64,000 nucleotides of DNA from an uncultured Ruminococcus sp. (GCF_947301925.1 NZ_CAMYUE010000001.1:558001-622000); one strand, 5' to 3'. Counted from the first letter of the stretch, positions 1-7,980 are shown. Notes: a model not told the origin generated them from the sequence alone. Made by a program: numbers and translations.

Positions 1-3
1 TGC

Positions 4-942
4 TCATCTGTTCATTGCGGGGACCTGACAGGTCCTGAGAACATTTTCTATATAGGCCTCTCCTGTTCCGAAGGCGGTCTTGCCCTGAGGAGAGAGGATT
101 ATTCTGTGTGCAAGCACGGAAACTGCTGTATTCTTGACATCATCGGGAGTTACATACTCTCTGTCATAGATGTAGGCATAGGCCTTTGCAGCCTTGAAGA
201 GCGCTATGCTTCCGCGGGGACTTATACCAAGTATGGTATTTCTGTCCTGACGAGTGGAGCCAACGATATTAACGATGTAGGCCTTTACCTCATCGGTGAC
301 TCTCACGCCCTTGACGTCCTCCTGCATCTGAGCAACATCGTCAACGTGCATAACAGGCTCGGTTATATTAACAATAGGGTTATGGCTCTCAGTCCTCTCC
401 AGTATCCTCAGTTCCTCCTCGGGTGTGGGATAACCCATGGACAGCTTCATGAAAAATCTGTCCATCTGAGCCTCGGGGAGATGGAAGGTACCGTATGTTT
501 CAACGGGATTCTGTGTAGCCATTACCAGAAAAGGTCTCGGCAGCTTGTGGGTAACTCCGTCAAGGCTTATCTGACGCTCCTCCATAGCCTCAAGGAGGGC
601 GGACTGTACCTTCGGCGAAGCACGGTTTATCTCATCGGCAAGGAGAAAATTGCACATTACCGCGCCGTCGCGGTAAACAAATTCTCCTTTGACGGAATCA
701 AGCATTGTAAAACCTGCGATATCCGACGGCATAACATCGGGAGTAAGCTGTATACGGTTGAACTTACCGCCTATTGAGCGTGAAAGCGCAGTTATCAGCT
801 GCGTCTTGCCTACGCCGGGGACGTCCTCCAGGAGAACGTGTCCCTCGCAGAGAAGTGCGGCGATGAGCTTTATGACCGTATCGTTCTTTCCGACGATAAC
901 TCTGCCGACAGAATCAGCAAGTCTGCTTATATTTGAGTTCAT
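4..942 (-). CDS. MoxR-family AAA+ ATPase
   Basis: This 312-residue protein is a complete MoxR-type AAA+ ATPase. MoxR proteins act as chaperones that insert cofactors or mature partner proteins, usually with a DUF58 protein and VWA-domain proteins. A Walker A motif (EDVPGVGKTQL) lies near residue 40 and a Walker B (LLADEINRASPK) near 100, followed by sensor residues (MATQNPVE) and the C-terminal lid domain. The length is normal for the family. The partners would be expected downstream on the minus strand, that is, beyond the left edge of the window, so the client cannot be inferred. The stop codon lies three bases inside the window edge. Confidence 0.93.
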   Translation of the reverse strand: MNSNISRLADSVGRVIVGKNDTVIKLIAALLCEGHVLLEDVPGVGKTQLITALSRSIGGKFNRIQLTPDVMPSDIAGFTMLDSVKGEFVYRDGAVMCNFLLADEINRASPKVQSALLEAMEERQISLDGVTHKLPRPFLVMATQNPVETYGTFHLPEAQMDRFFMKLSMGYPTPEEELRILERTESHNPIVNITEPVMHVDDVAQMQEDVKGVRVTDEVKAYIVNIVGSTRQDRNTILGISPRGSIALFKAAKAYAYIYDREYVTPDDVKNTAVSVLAHRIILSPQGKTAFGTGEAYIENVLRTCQVPAMNR

Positions 943-986
943 ATATCAATACCTCTTTATTCTGAGTATATTATCCAATTAAAACT

Positions 987-1015
987 ATTATATCATATTT
1001 TGTCAATTACTTCAA
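987..1015 (-). promoter_or_regulatory. Promoter of the MoxR gene
   Basis: On the minus strand a TTGAAG -35 box and a TATAAT -10 box are 17 bases apart, about 45 bases upstream of the MoxR start. This matches a housekeeping sigma-A promoter. Confidence 0.6.
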
Positions 1016-1029
1016 GGGAAAACCCTACG

Positions 1030-1073
1030 AAAAAAAGCCTGTATTATTGTAACATCTGACAACAACACAGGCT
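1030..1073 (-). terminator. Intrinsic terminator, second of two after tsf
   Basis: On the minus strand a 15-bp stem (AGCCTGT...ACAGGCT, with two G-U pairs) is followed by seven T. It lies 40 bases beyond another terminator and just before the MoxR promoter, so it is either a back-up terminator or the end of a very short transcript. Confidence 0.75.
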
Positions 1074-1113
1074 CATGACTGTGGAAAAATTGTATAATAA
1101 TATTCAAACAAAT

Positions 1114-1143
1114 AAAAAACGGCAGCGATCTGCATCGCTGCCG
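1114..1143 (-). terminator. Intrinsic terminator of rpsB-tsf
   Basis: On the minus strand the stem GGCAGCGAT/ATCGCTGCC is followed by six T, about 16 bases after the tsf stop codon. Confidence 0.9.
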
Positions 1144-1158
1144 CCTGATATAGTCTGA

Positions 1159-2076
1159 TTACTTGATCATCTTAGCGATCTCGTCAGCAAGGTTGTCTTC
1201 CTTCTTCTCAACACCCTCGCCGCGCTCGTAACGAACTACGTCTGTTACCTTGATAGAACCGCCCAGCTTCTTAGCCTCAGCGTCAACGTAACCCTGAACG
1301 CTCATCTTGTCGTCCTTAACGAATGCCTGCTCAAGGAGGCAGTTCTCGCTGTAATACTTGCCTACCTTGCCCTCAACGATCTTAACGCGAACCTGCTCGG
1401 GCTTTGAAGCCATCTTGGGATCCTCAGCCATCTGAGCAAGCATGATCTTCTTCTCGTTCTCGATAACCTCAGCAGGAACGTCCTCTCTTCTTACATAGGG
1501 AGCGTTAAGTGCAGCGGACTGCATAGCTACGTCCTTACCGATAGAAGCTACCTGATCAGCAGCAAGATCTGTATCCATCTTTACGAGAACGCCGATGCTG
1601 CCGCCATTGTGGATATAGGAAGCAAGCTTGCCCTCGAGTCTTACGAAACGACGGATAACGATGTTCTCACGGATCTTCATGCCTGCGAGCTCTGTAAGAA
1701 CCTCGCCTACTGTATTGCTGCCGCCGCTGATCTGCATCTCCTTGAGAGCCTCAACGTCAGCAGGATTCTTTTCGATGATCGTATTTGCTACGTTAGCAAC
1801 GAAGTTTCTGATATCGTCTGTGTTAGCAGCGAAGTCAGTCTCAGTGTTTACTTCGAGGAGAACGCCAACCTCGCCGTTTACAACAGCTGTAACTACGCCC
1901 TCGGCAGCAGCTCTGCCGCTCTTCTTAGCCTGTGTAGCGAGACCTTTTTCTCTGAGGAACTCGATAGCCTTGTCCATATCGCCATCGTTCTCTTCGAGAG
2001 CCTTCTTACAGTCCATCATACCAACGCCTGTGGACTTCATGAGTTCTTTAATTTCTGCAACGGAAACCTTTCCCAT
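1159..2076 (-). CDS. tsf: Translation elongation factor Ts
   Basis: EF-Ts is the guanine-nucleotide exchange factor for EF-Tu. The 305-residue product begins with the UBA-like domain (VSVAEIKELMKSTGVGMMDC) and carries the EF-Tu-contacting signature TETDFAAN near residue 78, followed by the dimerisation domain. It starts at an ATG preceded by a good Shine-Dalgarno sequence (AGGAGG). It follows rpsB by 81 bases, the classical bacterial rpsB-tsf pair. An intrinsic terminator or attenuator lies between the two genes, so tsf may be expressed at a lower level than rpsB. Confidence 0.98.
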   Translation of the reverse strand: MGKVSVAEIKELMKSTGVGMMDCKKALEENDGDMDKAIEFLREKGLATQAKKSGRAAAEGVVTAVVNGEVGVLLEVNTETDFAANTDDIRNFVANVANTIIEKNPADVEALKEMQISGGSNTVGEVLTELAGMKIRENIVIRRFVRLEGKLASYIHNGGSIGVLVKMDTDLAADQVASIGKDVAMQSAALNAPYVRREDVPAEVIENEKKIMLAQMAEDPKMASKPEQVRVKIVEGKVGKYYSENCLLEQAFVKDDKMSVQGYVDAEAKKLGGSIKVTDVVRYERGEGVEKKEDNLADEIAKMIK

Positions 2077-2108
2077 TGTGATTACCTCCTATTTATTATT
2101 ATATCCGC

Positions 2109-2137
2109 AAAAACCCGAAGTGTTAGTTCGGGTTTTT
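2109..2137 (-). terminator. Terminator/attenuator between rpsB and tsf
   Basis: A perfect 10-bp stem (AAAACCCGAA/TTCGGGTTTT) with U-rich flanks on both sides lies between the rpsB stop and the tsf ribosome-binding site. It would partly uncouple tsf from rpsB transcription. Confidence 0.75.
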
Positions 2138-2157
2138 GATTGTTCCATTGTTAATGA

Positions 2158-2919
2158 TTATTCAGCGTCAGCCTCAGCTGTCTCCTCAGCAGCTTCCTCT
2201 GCGGGAGCCTCCTGAGCCTCGGCAGCAGCTGTGTCATCGCCCTGTCTGCCTTCGATAACAGCGTTAGCGATAGTGCCGGCGATGAGCTTTACAGCTCTGA
2301 TAGCGTCGTCGTTGCCGGGGATAACGTAATCAACCTCATCGGGATCGCAGTTTGTATCAACGATAGCAACGATGGGGATGTTGAGCTTCTTAGCCTCAGC
2401 TACAGCGATCTTTTCCTTGCGGGGGTCTACGATGAAGAGTGCTGCGGGGAGCTTCTTCATTGTCTTGATACCGCCGAGGAACTTCTCGAGCTTCTCTATC
2501 TCAAGGTTGAGCTTAACAACTTCCTTCTTGGGGAGAAGAGCGAATGTGCCGTCCTCTTCCATAGCGTGGAGCTGCTCAAGTCTCTTGATTCTTGTCTGGA
2601 TTGTCTTGAAGTTTGTGAGCATACCGCCCAGCCATCTTGCATTTACGAAGTGAGCGCCTGCTCTTGTAGCCTCTTCCTTAACGGAATCGCCTGCCTGCTT
2701 CTTTGTACCTACGAAAAGTACCTCGCCGCCCTGTGAAGCGATGTCGCGAACGAACATATAAGCTTCCTCAAGCTTCTTTACGGTCTTCTGAAGGTCGATG
2801 ATGTAAATGCCGTTTCTCTCTGTGAAAATGTACGGTGCCATTTTCGGGTTCCATCTTCTCGTCTGGTGTCCGAAGTGAACGCCTGCTTCAAGAAGCTGCT
2901 TCATTGATACTACTCCCAT
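2158..2919 (-). CDS. rpsB: 30S ribosomal protein S2
   Basis: S2 is a late-assembling protein of the small ribosomal subunit. The N-terminus ([22 protein letters not shown]) and the segments [17 protein letters not shown] and [23 protein letters not shown] are diagnostic. The 253 residues end in an Ala/Glu-rich acidic tail typical of clostridial S2. The reading frame begins at the ATG of [10 protein letters not shown], preceded by AAGGAGGA. A consensus promoter and a leader of about 110 nt precede it, consistent with the S2 autoregulatory leader known in other bacteria, although I did not match a specific leader family. Confidence 0.98.
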   Translation of the reverse strand: MGVVSMKQLLEAGVHFGHQTRRWNPKMAPYIFTERNGIYIIDLQKTVKKLEEAYMFVRDIASQGGEVLFVGTKKQAGDSVKEEATRAGAHFVNARWLGGMLTNFKTIQTRIKRLEQLHAMEEDGTFALLPKKEVVKLNLEIEKLEKFLGGIKTMKKLPAALFIVDPRKEKIAVAEAKKLNIPIVAIVDTNCDPDEVDYVIPGNDDAIRAVKLIAGTIANAVIEGRQGDDTAAAEAQEAPAEEAAEETAEADAE

Positions 2920-3033
2920 GGTGTAGTCCTCCTTAAAATTGGTTATATTAATCCTCCGCCCGACTTAACTCGGCAGCAACACAGACATCTGCGCACCAAC
3001 CGCCGAAAGAACAGGCGTGCGAATTGCCTTAAT

Positions 3034-3062
3034 ATTATATCATTTTCCACACTTTTTTTCAA
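3034..3062 (-). promoter_or_regulatory. Promoter of rpsB-tsf
   Basis: On the minus strand TTGAAA and TATAAT are 17 bases apart. Transcription would start near 3027 and leave a GC-rich, structured leader of about 108 nt before rpsB. Confidence 0.75.
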
Positions 3063-3077
3063 GCCTTTTCGCGATAT

Positions 3078-3377
3078 CTATTTCAACAAACTTGAAAGCG
3101 GATTTCTATCTTTTTTTGTAAACTTCGTCCCGGAAGCGGTCTCCGAACGCTCCACAAGGATAACATCGTCGCCGACCACCCTTATCTGATCGCAGGTGAG
3201 AACAGTATCCTCGATCCTGCCAAGCAGGCCGAAAAGCCTTGCTCCGCCGAATATCACAAGGGAACGCACTCTGCCGCTGATGATATCCAGCTGTATATCG
3301 TCTATATAGCCCAGCCGCTCGCCGGAGGTCATATCTATGACTTCCTTCCTGCACAGTTCATCAAAGCAAAGCTCCAC
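3078..3377 (-). CDS. YlmC/YmxH family PRC-barrel protein
   Basis: This 99-residue protein contains a single PRC-barrel fold (MTSGERLGYIDDIQLDIISGRVRSLVI), the signature of the YlmC/YmxH family. These small proteins are widespread in endospore-forming Firmicutes and are annotated as sporulation-associated, with no biochemical role established. The start at 3377 is preceded by GGGGGGAT. The gene lies between the dockerin LRR gene and rpsB on the same strand, but the rpsB promoter follows it, so it is probably a separate unit. Confidence 0.85.
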   Translation of the reverse strand: MELCFDELCRKEVIDMTSGERLGYIDDIQLDIISGRVRSLVIFGGARLFGLLGRIEDTVLTCDQIRVVGDDVILVERSETASGTKFTKKDRNPLSSLLK

Positions 3378-3409
3378 TGATATCCCCCCTCATACATTAT
3401 ATATGTAGG

Positions 3410-4465
3410 TCAGCTGAGGAAAAAGAACTCCTCGGGGGTACGTTCGCCTCCGCTGGAGATATAGGCATAGTACGATAGTATCACGCAGGCATCGACCGCG
3501 TTGACCTCAAGATCGTCGTTCACATCGGCTCTTGCGGTCTGTGCCTCGTCAAAGCTCGACTTCATATCATCGGTAACGGATCTTGCATACTCCGCAAGCA
3601 CAAGACAGGCGTCATTTGCGTTTACATCGCCGTCGGCGTTGATGTCTCCGTACATGAAATCAAACTCAACAAAGCCGAGACCGTTTTCCTTTGCATACTT
3701 TTCCGCAGCGGAACCCTTTACTCCGTATATCTTGGCTTCGTTAACGCCCTGATACTCTCCCTTCTGGAAGAGATAGCCTATACTGTGATCCCCGATTTTT
3801 GTGACCGAAGGAGGTATCATGACTCTTTTCTGGAAGTAATTATTCTCTGCGGCAGTGGCTTCAATCTCCTTAACGCCGCTGCACAGCCGCAGAGTGTAGA
3901 GATCATACATGAAATGGGTAGTATGGTCGCGGAACACCTCTACTCCCCCCGGTATAGAAAGAGCATTAACGCTTTCACACATCTGGAACGCAGCGCTCCC
4001 CACAGACTTCAGTCCTCTGTTAAGCTTCATTCCGCTTATGGAGTTGCAATTGCTGAAGCCGAGATACTCTATGGACTCAAGGTTTTCGGGGATATTTACG
4101 TTTTTCAGATTTTCGCAGCAATAAAAAGCGTGATTTCCTATAGTGCGGACAGTATCAGGAAGCTTTACGGAAATGATATTCTCATTATGCTCAAAGGAGT
4201 AATCACCTATCTTGTCGACAATGATATCGTCAACCGACTCAGGGATCTCTATCTCGTCCATATCGGAGAGGCATTTTTTCACCTGAAACCTGAGAGGCTC
4301 AACCGAATATATTGAATATCTTATCCCGTCCTGTTCGACGACCGTGTTCAGTTTGTATTCTTTTGCAGGCTCGGCCGAAATGTCTTCCTCTGCAAAAGCC
4401 GCTGCGGGAGCCGATGTGCAAAATACGGCTGCCGTAAGCAGTGCTGCGATGATTCTGTGTCTCAT
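3410..4465 (-). CDS. Secreted leucine-rich-repeat protein with C-terminal type I dockerin
   Basis: The 351-residue product has a signal peptide (residues 1-25, cleavage near AAAFA-EE). It then carries BspA-like leucine-rich repeats at about residues 70-235 (for example VKLPDTVRTIGNHAFYCCENL) and a type I dockerin at about residues 273-337. The two dockerin calcium-binding repeats read GDINADGDVNANDACLVLAEYA and ADVNDDLEVNAVDACVILSYYA. Dockerins bind cohesins on scaffoldins, so the protein is probably displayed on a cellulosome. BspA-type LRRs usually mediate protein binding or adhesion rather than catalysis, and no catalytic domain is visible. It starts at an ATG behind GGAGTG. The ligand is unknown. 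Confidence 0.92.
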   Translation of the reverse strand: MRHRIIAALLTAAVFCTSAPAAAFAEEDISAEPAKEYKLNTVVEQDGIRYSIYSVEPLRFQVKKCLSDMDEIEIPESVDDIIVDKIGDYSFEHNENIISVKLPDTVRTIGNHAFYCCENLKNVNIPENLESIEYLGFSNCNSISGMKLNRGLKSVGSAAFQMCESVNALSIPGGVEVFRDHTTHFMYDLYTLRLCSGVKEIEATAAENNYFQKRVMIPPSVTKIGDHSIGYLFQKGEYQGVNEAKIYGVKGSAAEKYAKENGLGFVEFDFMYGDINADGDVNANDACLVLAEYARSVTDDMKSSFDEAQTARADVNDDLEVNAVDACVILSYYAYISSGGERTPEEFFFLS

Positions 4466-4504
4466 AGGTTTTCACTCCATTCCGTAAAATCTATAATAAG
4501 CTTT

Positions 4505-4528
4505 CGGCAGCTGCATAAGCAGCTGCCG
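4505..4528 (-). terminator. Perfect 10-bp inverted repeat between micro-gene and dockerin gene
   Basis: CGGCAGCTGC and its complement flank a four-base loop just after the 56-codon gene at 4586-4756. There is no strong T tract on the minus strand, so it may be a weak terminator or a processing or stability hairpin. Confidence 0.4.
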
Positions 4529-4585
4529 TAGTATGCGGATAACATGATATCAGAGAGCGGTTTATCCCGTACTCAGGCTATGTCA

Positions 4586-4756
4586 TCATTCCTCATCGTC
4601 GTCGTCATCATCGTCTCCGCCTTTTCTCTTGGCAAAAACTGCCGAGCCTACAGCCAGCAGCACTGCGGCAATGATTATACCGATGAGAACGCCCTTGGGG
4701 AAAGTATCACCTGTCTGCGGAATCGCCGCAGCTAATATCATAAGTGTTTCAAGCAT
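4586..4756 (-). CDS. 56-residue orphan cell-wall sorting-signal protein (IPQTG type)
   Basis: This micro-protein consists of almost nothing but a sortase sorting signal. It has a 12-residue N-terminus, the motif IPQTGD at residues 12-17, a hydrophobic segment (about residues 22-42, GVLIGIIIAAVLLAVGSAVF), a basic stop (KRK) and an acidic tail of seven Asp and two Glu. Sortase substrates normally carry this module behind a large secreted domain, which is absent here. The gene looks genuine: a TTGACA-17-TACAAT promoter lies 39 bases upstream, AGGAGG precedes the ATG, and a stable hairpin follows. The acidic tail after the basic stop is unusual for a sorting signal. It could instead be a simple single-span membrane peptide. 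Confidence 0.72.
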   Translation of the reverse strand: MLETLMILAAAIPQTGDTFPKGVLIGIIIAAVLLAVGSAVFAKRKGGDDDDDDDEE

Positions 4757-4794
4757 TTGTATTGTCCTCCTGTAAATATATGTTTATCAATGCA

Positions 4795-4823
4795 ATTGTA
4801 GCACAATGAACCGGATTTGTCAA
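4795..4823 (-). promoter_or_regulatory. Promoter of the IPQTG micro-gene
   Basis: On the minus strand TTGACA and TACAAT are exactly 17 bases apart, with an extended -10 TGC. The transcript would begin about 32 bases before the micro-gene ATG. Confidence 0.75.
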
Positions 4824-4824
4824 A

Positions 4825-4853
4825 TATAAAAGCCCTGCAAATGCAGGGCTTTT
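4825..4853 (-). terminator. Terminator after hydG
   Basis: On the minus strand the stem AGCCCTGC/GCAGGGCT with a short loop is followed by TTTTATATTTG, immediately after the hydG stop. It closes the regulator-NUDIX-hydG unit before the next promoter. Confidence 0.85.
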
Positions 4854-4857
4854 GATA

Positions 4858-6309
4858 TCAGAATCTGAAATCGCGCTTGCCGCCGTTCTTTATCTCGTCA
4901 AGATAGTCCATAGCACGCTGTCTGCGCTTTTCGTCGGGAACGTTCAGTATCTCCCTGGCGATAAGCGCCTCACCGACAGCCTTTGTCTCGGGTGAAGCAT
5001 AGTCCGAAAGATACTCCTGAAGTGTCATGAGCGCATTGGGGTGGCAGCAGTTCTGTATCTGGCCGACCTTGCAAAGCGCCATAAAGCGGTCGCCTGTACG
5101 TCCTTCACGATAGCAGGCTGTGCAGAACGAAGGGATATAGCCGCCGTCCATGAGCCACTTCACTACCTCGTCAAGAGAACGCTGGTCGGATACGTCGAAC
5201 TGCTCTGTATCGTGGGGACGCTCCTCGGGAGTATATCCCGCATAGCCGCCTACAGATGTTCTTGATCCGCCCGATATCTGTGAAACGCCGAGGCCGAGAA
5301 CCTTTTCGCGGCAGGCTTCGCTCTCACGGGTGGAGATTATCATGCCTGTGTAAGGAACAGCGATACGGATACAAGCAACCAGCTTTGCGAATGTATCATC
5401 GTCGATACCGTTATCGAATACGGAAGGATCAATGTCAGCAGCCCTTCTTATACGGGGAACGCTGATGGTATGCGGACCTACGCCGTGAACGGCTTCGAGG
5501 TGCTCTGCGTGCATGAGGAGGCCTGCGAACTCGTATCTGTACTTGTCAAGTCCGAAGAGAACGCCCAGACCAACGTCGTCTATGCCACCGTCCATAGCTC
5601 TGTCCATAGCCTCGGTGTGGTACGCATAGTTATGCTTGGGTCCTGCGGGGTGGAGCTTCTCGTAGCTCTCCTTGTGGTAGGTCTCCTGGAAGAGGATATA
5701 TGTTCCGATGCCCGCTTCCTTGAGCCTGCGGTAGTTCTCAACGGTAGTAGCTGCGATATTTACGTTTACACGGCGTATAGCGCCGTTTTTGTGCTTGATG
5801 GAGTAGATAGTGTCGATACATTCGAGGATATACTCGATAGGATTGTTCACAGGGTCTTCGCCCGATTCTATGGCAAGTCTCTTATGTCCCATATCCTGAA
5901 GGGCAATGACCTCCTGACGGACTTCCTCCTGGGTCAGCTTCTTACGGGGGATCTCCTTGTTCTGCATATGATAGGGACAGTATACGCACTGGTTAACGCA
6001 GTAATTTGAGAGATAAAGAGGAGCAAACATTACTATTCTGTTGCCGTAAAAGGCCTGCTTTATCTCTCTTGCAAGCTCGTACATCTTCTCGGTCATCTCG
6101 GGGATATCACAGGCAAGAAGCACGCTTGCCTCACGGTGAGAAAGTCCTGCGCACTCTACTCCTCTGCCTGTTTTTCTCGGCTTTGCCTTTTCGAGTATCT
6201 CCTCGAGGAGTTCGCGGTTGTTCTTATTCTTGTCGGCGTACTCTAAAGTAGCCAGTATCTCCTCATCATTTATAAATTCTTCCGCTTTTAATGACTTTAC
6301 ATCATACAT
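4858..6309 (-). CDS. hydG: [FeFe]-hydrogenase maturase HydG (radical SAM tyrosine lyase)
   Basis: HydG cleaves tyrosine with radical SAM chemistry to make the CO and CN ligands of the hydrogenase H-cluster. The 483-residue sequence has the radical-SAM cluster motif CX3CX2C at Cys104, Cys108 and Cys111 (SNYCVNQCVYCPYH). It also has the C-terminal auxiliary cluster motif CX2CX22C at Cys396, Cys399 and Cys422 (FCTACYREGRTGDRFM), which separates HydG from ThiH. The length is normal. It lies 17 bases downstream of a NUDIX gene and in the same unit as a TM1266-type regulator. HydE, HydF and the hydrogenase itself are not in the window. Confidence 0.96.
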   Translation of the reverse strand: MYDVKSLKAEEFINDEEILATLEYADKNKNNRELLEEILEKAKPRKTGRGVECAGLSHREASVLLACDIPEMTEKMYELAREIKQAFYGNRIVMFAPLYLSNYCVNQCVYCPYHMQNKEIPRKKLTQEEVRQEVIALQDMGHKRLAIESGEDPVNNPIEYILECIDTIYSIKHKNGAIRRVNVNIAATTVENYRRLKEAGIGTYILFQETYHKESYEKLHPAGPKHNYAYHTEAMDRAMDGGIDDVGLGVLFGLDKYRYEFAGLLMHAEHLEAVHGVGPHTISVPRIRRAADIDPSVFDNGIDDDTFAKLVACIRIAVPYTGMIISTRESEACREKVLGLGVSQISGGSRTSVGGYAGYTPEERPHDTEQFDVSDQRSLDEVVKWLMDGGYIPSFCTACYREGRTGDRFMALCKVGQIQNCCHPNALMTLQEYLSDYASPETKAVGEALIAREILNVPDEKRRQRAMDYLDEIKNGGKRDFRF

Positions 6310-6326
6310 ATATATTACCTCCGTTT

Positions 6327-6749
6327 TTAATTCTCAAAAATGATGTCAAGAGCCCAGTTCTGCATTTCCCAGTACATTCTGCCCTTGATATCTCCGTATT
6401 TTATCCACAGGAATTCATGATCCTTTTCCATGGATTCAGATTTCCTTGAGATCATTTCCCCGACATAATAGGTCTGTATCGGGTGAAAAAAGCCTATTTC
6501 ATCATGGTAGCAATAAGTTTCCGCAGAGCACACCTTTTTCTTTACGGAAACCGTATAACCTGCTTCTTCCATACATTCCCTTTCAATGCAGCTGATATGC
6601 GCCTCTCCGCTCTCAATTCCTCCGCCGACAAAGAAATATCCCTTCGGAGTGCGAATAACCCCGACCTTATCACCACGGACAGGGATTAGATAGGCTCCTT
6701 CTCTGTCAGTATACTCAGCTTTCTCCTTTGTACCAAAGACCTTGTGCAT
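6327..6749 (-). CDS. NUDIX hydrolase
   Basis: The 140-residue protein has a clear Nudix box (GGGIESGEAHISCIERECMEEAGY, approximately residues 46-69), which binds the metal and hydrolyses a nucleoside diphosphate linked to another moiety. The substrate cannot be read from the sequence. It starts at an ATG with AGAGGTGATATC upstream. It sits between the hydrogenase-system regulator and hydG in a tight minus-strand run, so it is probably cotranscribed, but a NUDIX enzyme has no established role in hydrogenase maturation. Confidence 0.9.
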   Translation of the reverse strand: MHKVFGTKEKAEYTDREGAYLIPVRGDKVGVIRTPKGYFFVGGGIESGEAHISCIERECMEEAGYTVSVKKKVCSAETYCYHDEIGFFHPIQTYYVGEMISRKSESMEKDHEFLWIKYGDIKGRMYWEMQNWALDIIFEN

Positions 6750-6786
6750 GATATCACCTCTCTGTATTCCTATACATAAGCAAGCC

Positions 6787-7035
6787 TTACTTTTTAGATA
6801 TCGCAGCCTTGACAGATACTCCCTGTATCTGTCCGAGCCTTCCCGTAAGACTGCTTATGACATCTGGCTCTGCGTCAAGCGCCACCGATATCAGTGATAT
6901 CCCTCTTTCCTTGTAGGGAATTCCCATACGTCCGATAATAATGTCACTGTGGTCGTGAAGTACATTATTGACCTCCACAGAAGCCGACTGCTCGTCAATG
7001 ACTATTGCTACGACCGCTATCCTCTTGTTTTCCAT
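6787..7035 (-). CDS. TM1266-type iron-only hydrogenase system regulator (ACT-like)
   Basis: This 82-residue protein resembles the small TM1266 family, annotated as iron-only hydrogenase system regulators, with a ferredoxin-like ACT fold (MENKRIAVVAIVID... VNNVLHDHSDIIIGRMGIPYKERGISLISVALDA). I chose the ATG at 7035 because AAAGGAGGAGAA lies directly upstream. A longer open frame runs further upstream but would traverse the leader terminator. Proximity to hydG supports the assignment. Its DNA or ligand target is not known. Confidence 0.82.
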   Translation of the reverse strand: MENKRIAVVAIVIDEQSASVEVNNVLHDHSDIIIGRMGIPYKERGISLISVALDAEPDVISSLTGRLGQIQGVSVKAAISKK

Positions 7036-7071
7036 TTCTCCTCCTTTACAGGCAGAAAAACGGCAGTCAAC

Positions 7072-7102
7072 AAAAAAACTCCGCCCGAAAAAACGGACGG
7101 AG
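7072..7102 (-). terminator. Intrinsic terminator inside the leader of the hydrogenase-maturation operon
   Basis: On the minus strand a 9-bp stem (CTCCGTCCG/CGGGCGGAG, one G-U pair) with a six-base loop is followed by seven T. No upstream minus-strand gene exists for it to terminate: the next promoter on this strand is at 7228-7256 and beyond that the genes run the other way. It is therefore a candidate attenuator controlling entry into the regulator-NUDIX-hydG genes. Confidence 0.8.
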
Positions 7103-7227
7103 AGTATCTGCCATATAATAAGTATATCGCTCAACTGCCATCCGATAACAGAGTATGCACCCTGCTGCCCGAAAACAATAATTTTTACCGGCCGAACAGA
7201 AGATAAATCCCCTGCCCCGCTGTTCAT

Positions 7228-7256
7228 ATTCTATCACATTGTCACAAGATTGTCAA
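7228..7256 (-). promoter_or_regulatory. Promoter of the regulator-NUDIX-hydG operon
   Basis: On the minus strand TTGACA and TAGAAT are 17 bases apart. Transcription would start near 7221, giving a leader of about 186 nt that contains the terminator at 7072-7102. Confidence 0.75.
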
Positions 7257-7411
7257 TCTTATGATGTTAGTACATACTAAATCCTGTTGTTTTGTGCTTT
7301 TACAAGTAATAAAACTGTTCCATTGCAACAGTCAGAGTCAACTTCTTTTGTGCAATTATAACAACGAAGAAAGTGTTTTTTCAAATAAATATATAATTTT
7401 TCAAAAATCAC

Positions 7412-7440
7412 TGGACAAAAGAATTTATTTGTGATATACT
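7412..7440 (+). promoter_or_regulatory. Promoter of the Cys4 protein gene
   Basis: TGGACA and TATACT are 17 bases apart, 32 bases upstream of the ATG at 7472. Between this and the divergent promoter at 7228-7256 the DNA is AT-rich and I see no further gene. Confidence 0.7.
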
Positions 7441-7471
7441 TATTTTAGATTTATTTTTGAGGTGATTATTA

Positions 7472-7966
7472 ATGGGTTTATTCTCATTTTTCCAGGGCGG
7501 AGCTAAATATTTCGATAAAAAGATCGATCCAAAGTGCGATTACTGCACATACGGAAAAAGAACTAAGGACGGCAACAGAGTTCTCTGCGAAAAAAGAGGT
7601 CTCGTTGAACAGAATTATTCATGCAAGGCTTTCATCTATTCTCCCCTCAAGAGAATACCTGTAAAACAGCTCAGATTTGTGGGCAGTATCGCTGACGACG
7701 ATCTGTATATCGAATCAAAGGGCGATCGCACCGAAAAGGAAGCGGCTGAAAAGAAGGCCAAAGAAGAGGCTGCTCCAAAGCCTAATACAGAGGCTCCCGT
7801 TCAGGCAGAGGCACCTGCTCCTGCTCCTGAAGCAGCACCTGCTCCCGCTCCCGCTGAGGCTCCTGTTCAGGAAAACATTCAGCAGGAAGCACAGGAGATC
7901 TCATCTCTTGCAGAAGCTGCCAAGGCTGCCGAGGAAGCACTCGCTGCAAATGCTCAGACAGAATAA
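7472..7966 (+). CDS. Unknown protein with N-terminal Cys4 motif and Ala/Pro-rich tail
   Basis: I do not recognise a characterised family. The 164-residue product has an N-terminal segment of about 70 residues with four cysteines (CDYC at residues 22-25, then Cys39 and Cys51), which could bind zinc. A Lys/Glu-rich region follows, then a low-complexity tail of Ala-Pro-Glu repeats (about residues 98-131) and a final Ala-rich helix. There is no signal peptide or membrane segment. It starts at an ATG behind GAGGTGATTATTA and has its own promoter. A terminator separates it from the kinase-like gene 55 bases downstream, so read-through may link the two. Confidence 0.75.
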   Translation: MGLFSFFQGGAKYFDKKIDPKCDYCTYGKRTKDGNRVLCEKRGLVEQNYSCKAFIYSPLKRIPVKQLRFVGSIADDDLYIESKGDRTEKEAAEKKAKEEAAPKPNTEAPVQAEAPAPAPEAAPAPAPAEAPVQENIQQEAQEISSLAEAAKAAEEALAANAQTE

Positions 7967-7980
7967 TAAAAATGTATTGA

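Noticed and set aside
7036..7227. N-terminal extension of the TM1266-type gene to 7227
   Set aside because: It would translate through the leader terminator; the ATG at 7035 has a strong ribosome-binding site and gives the normal family length.
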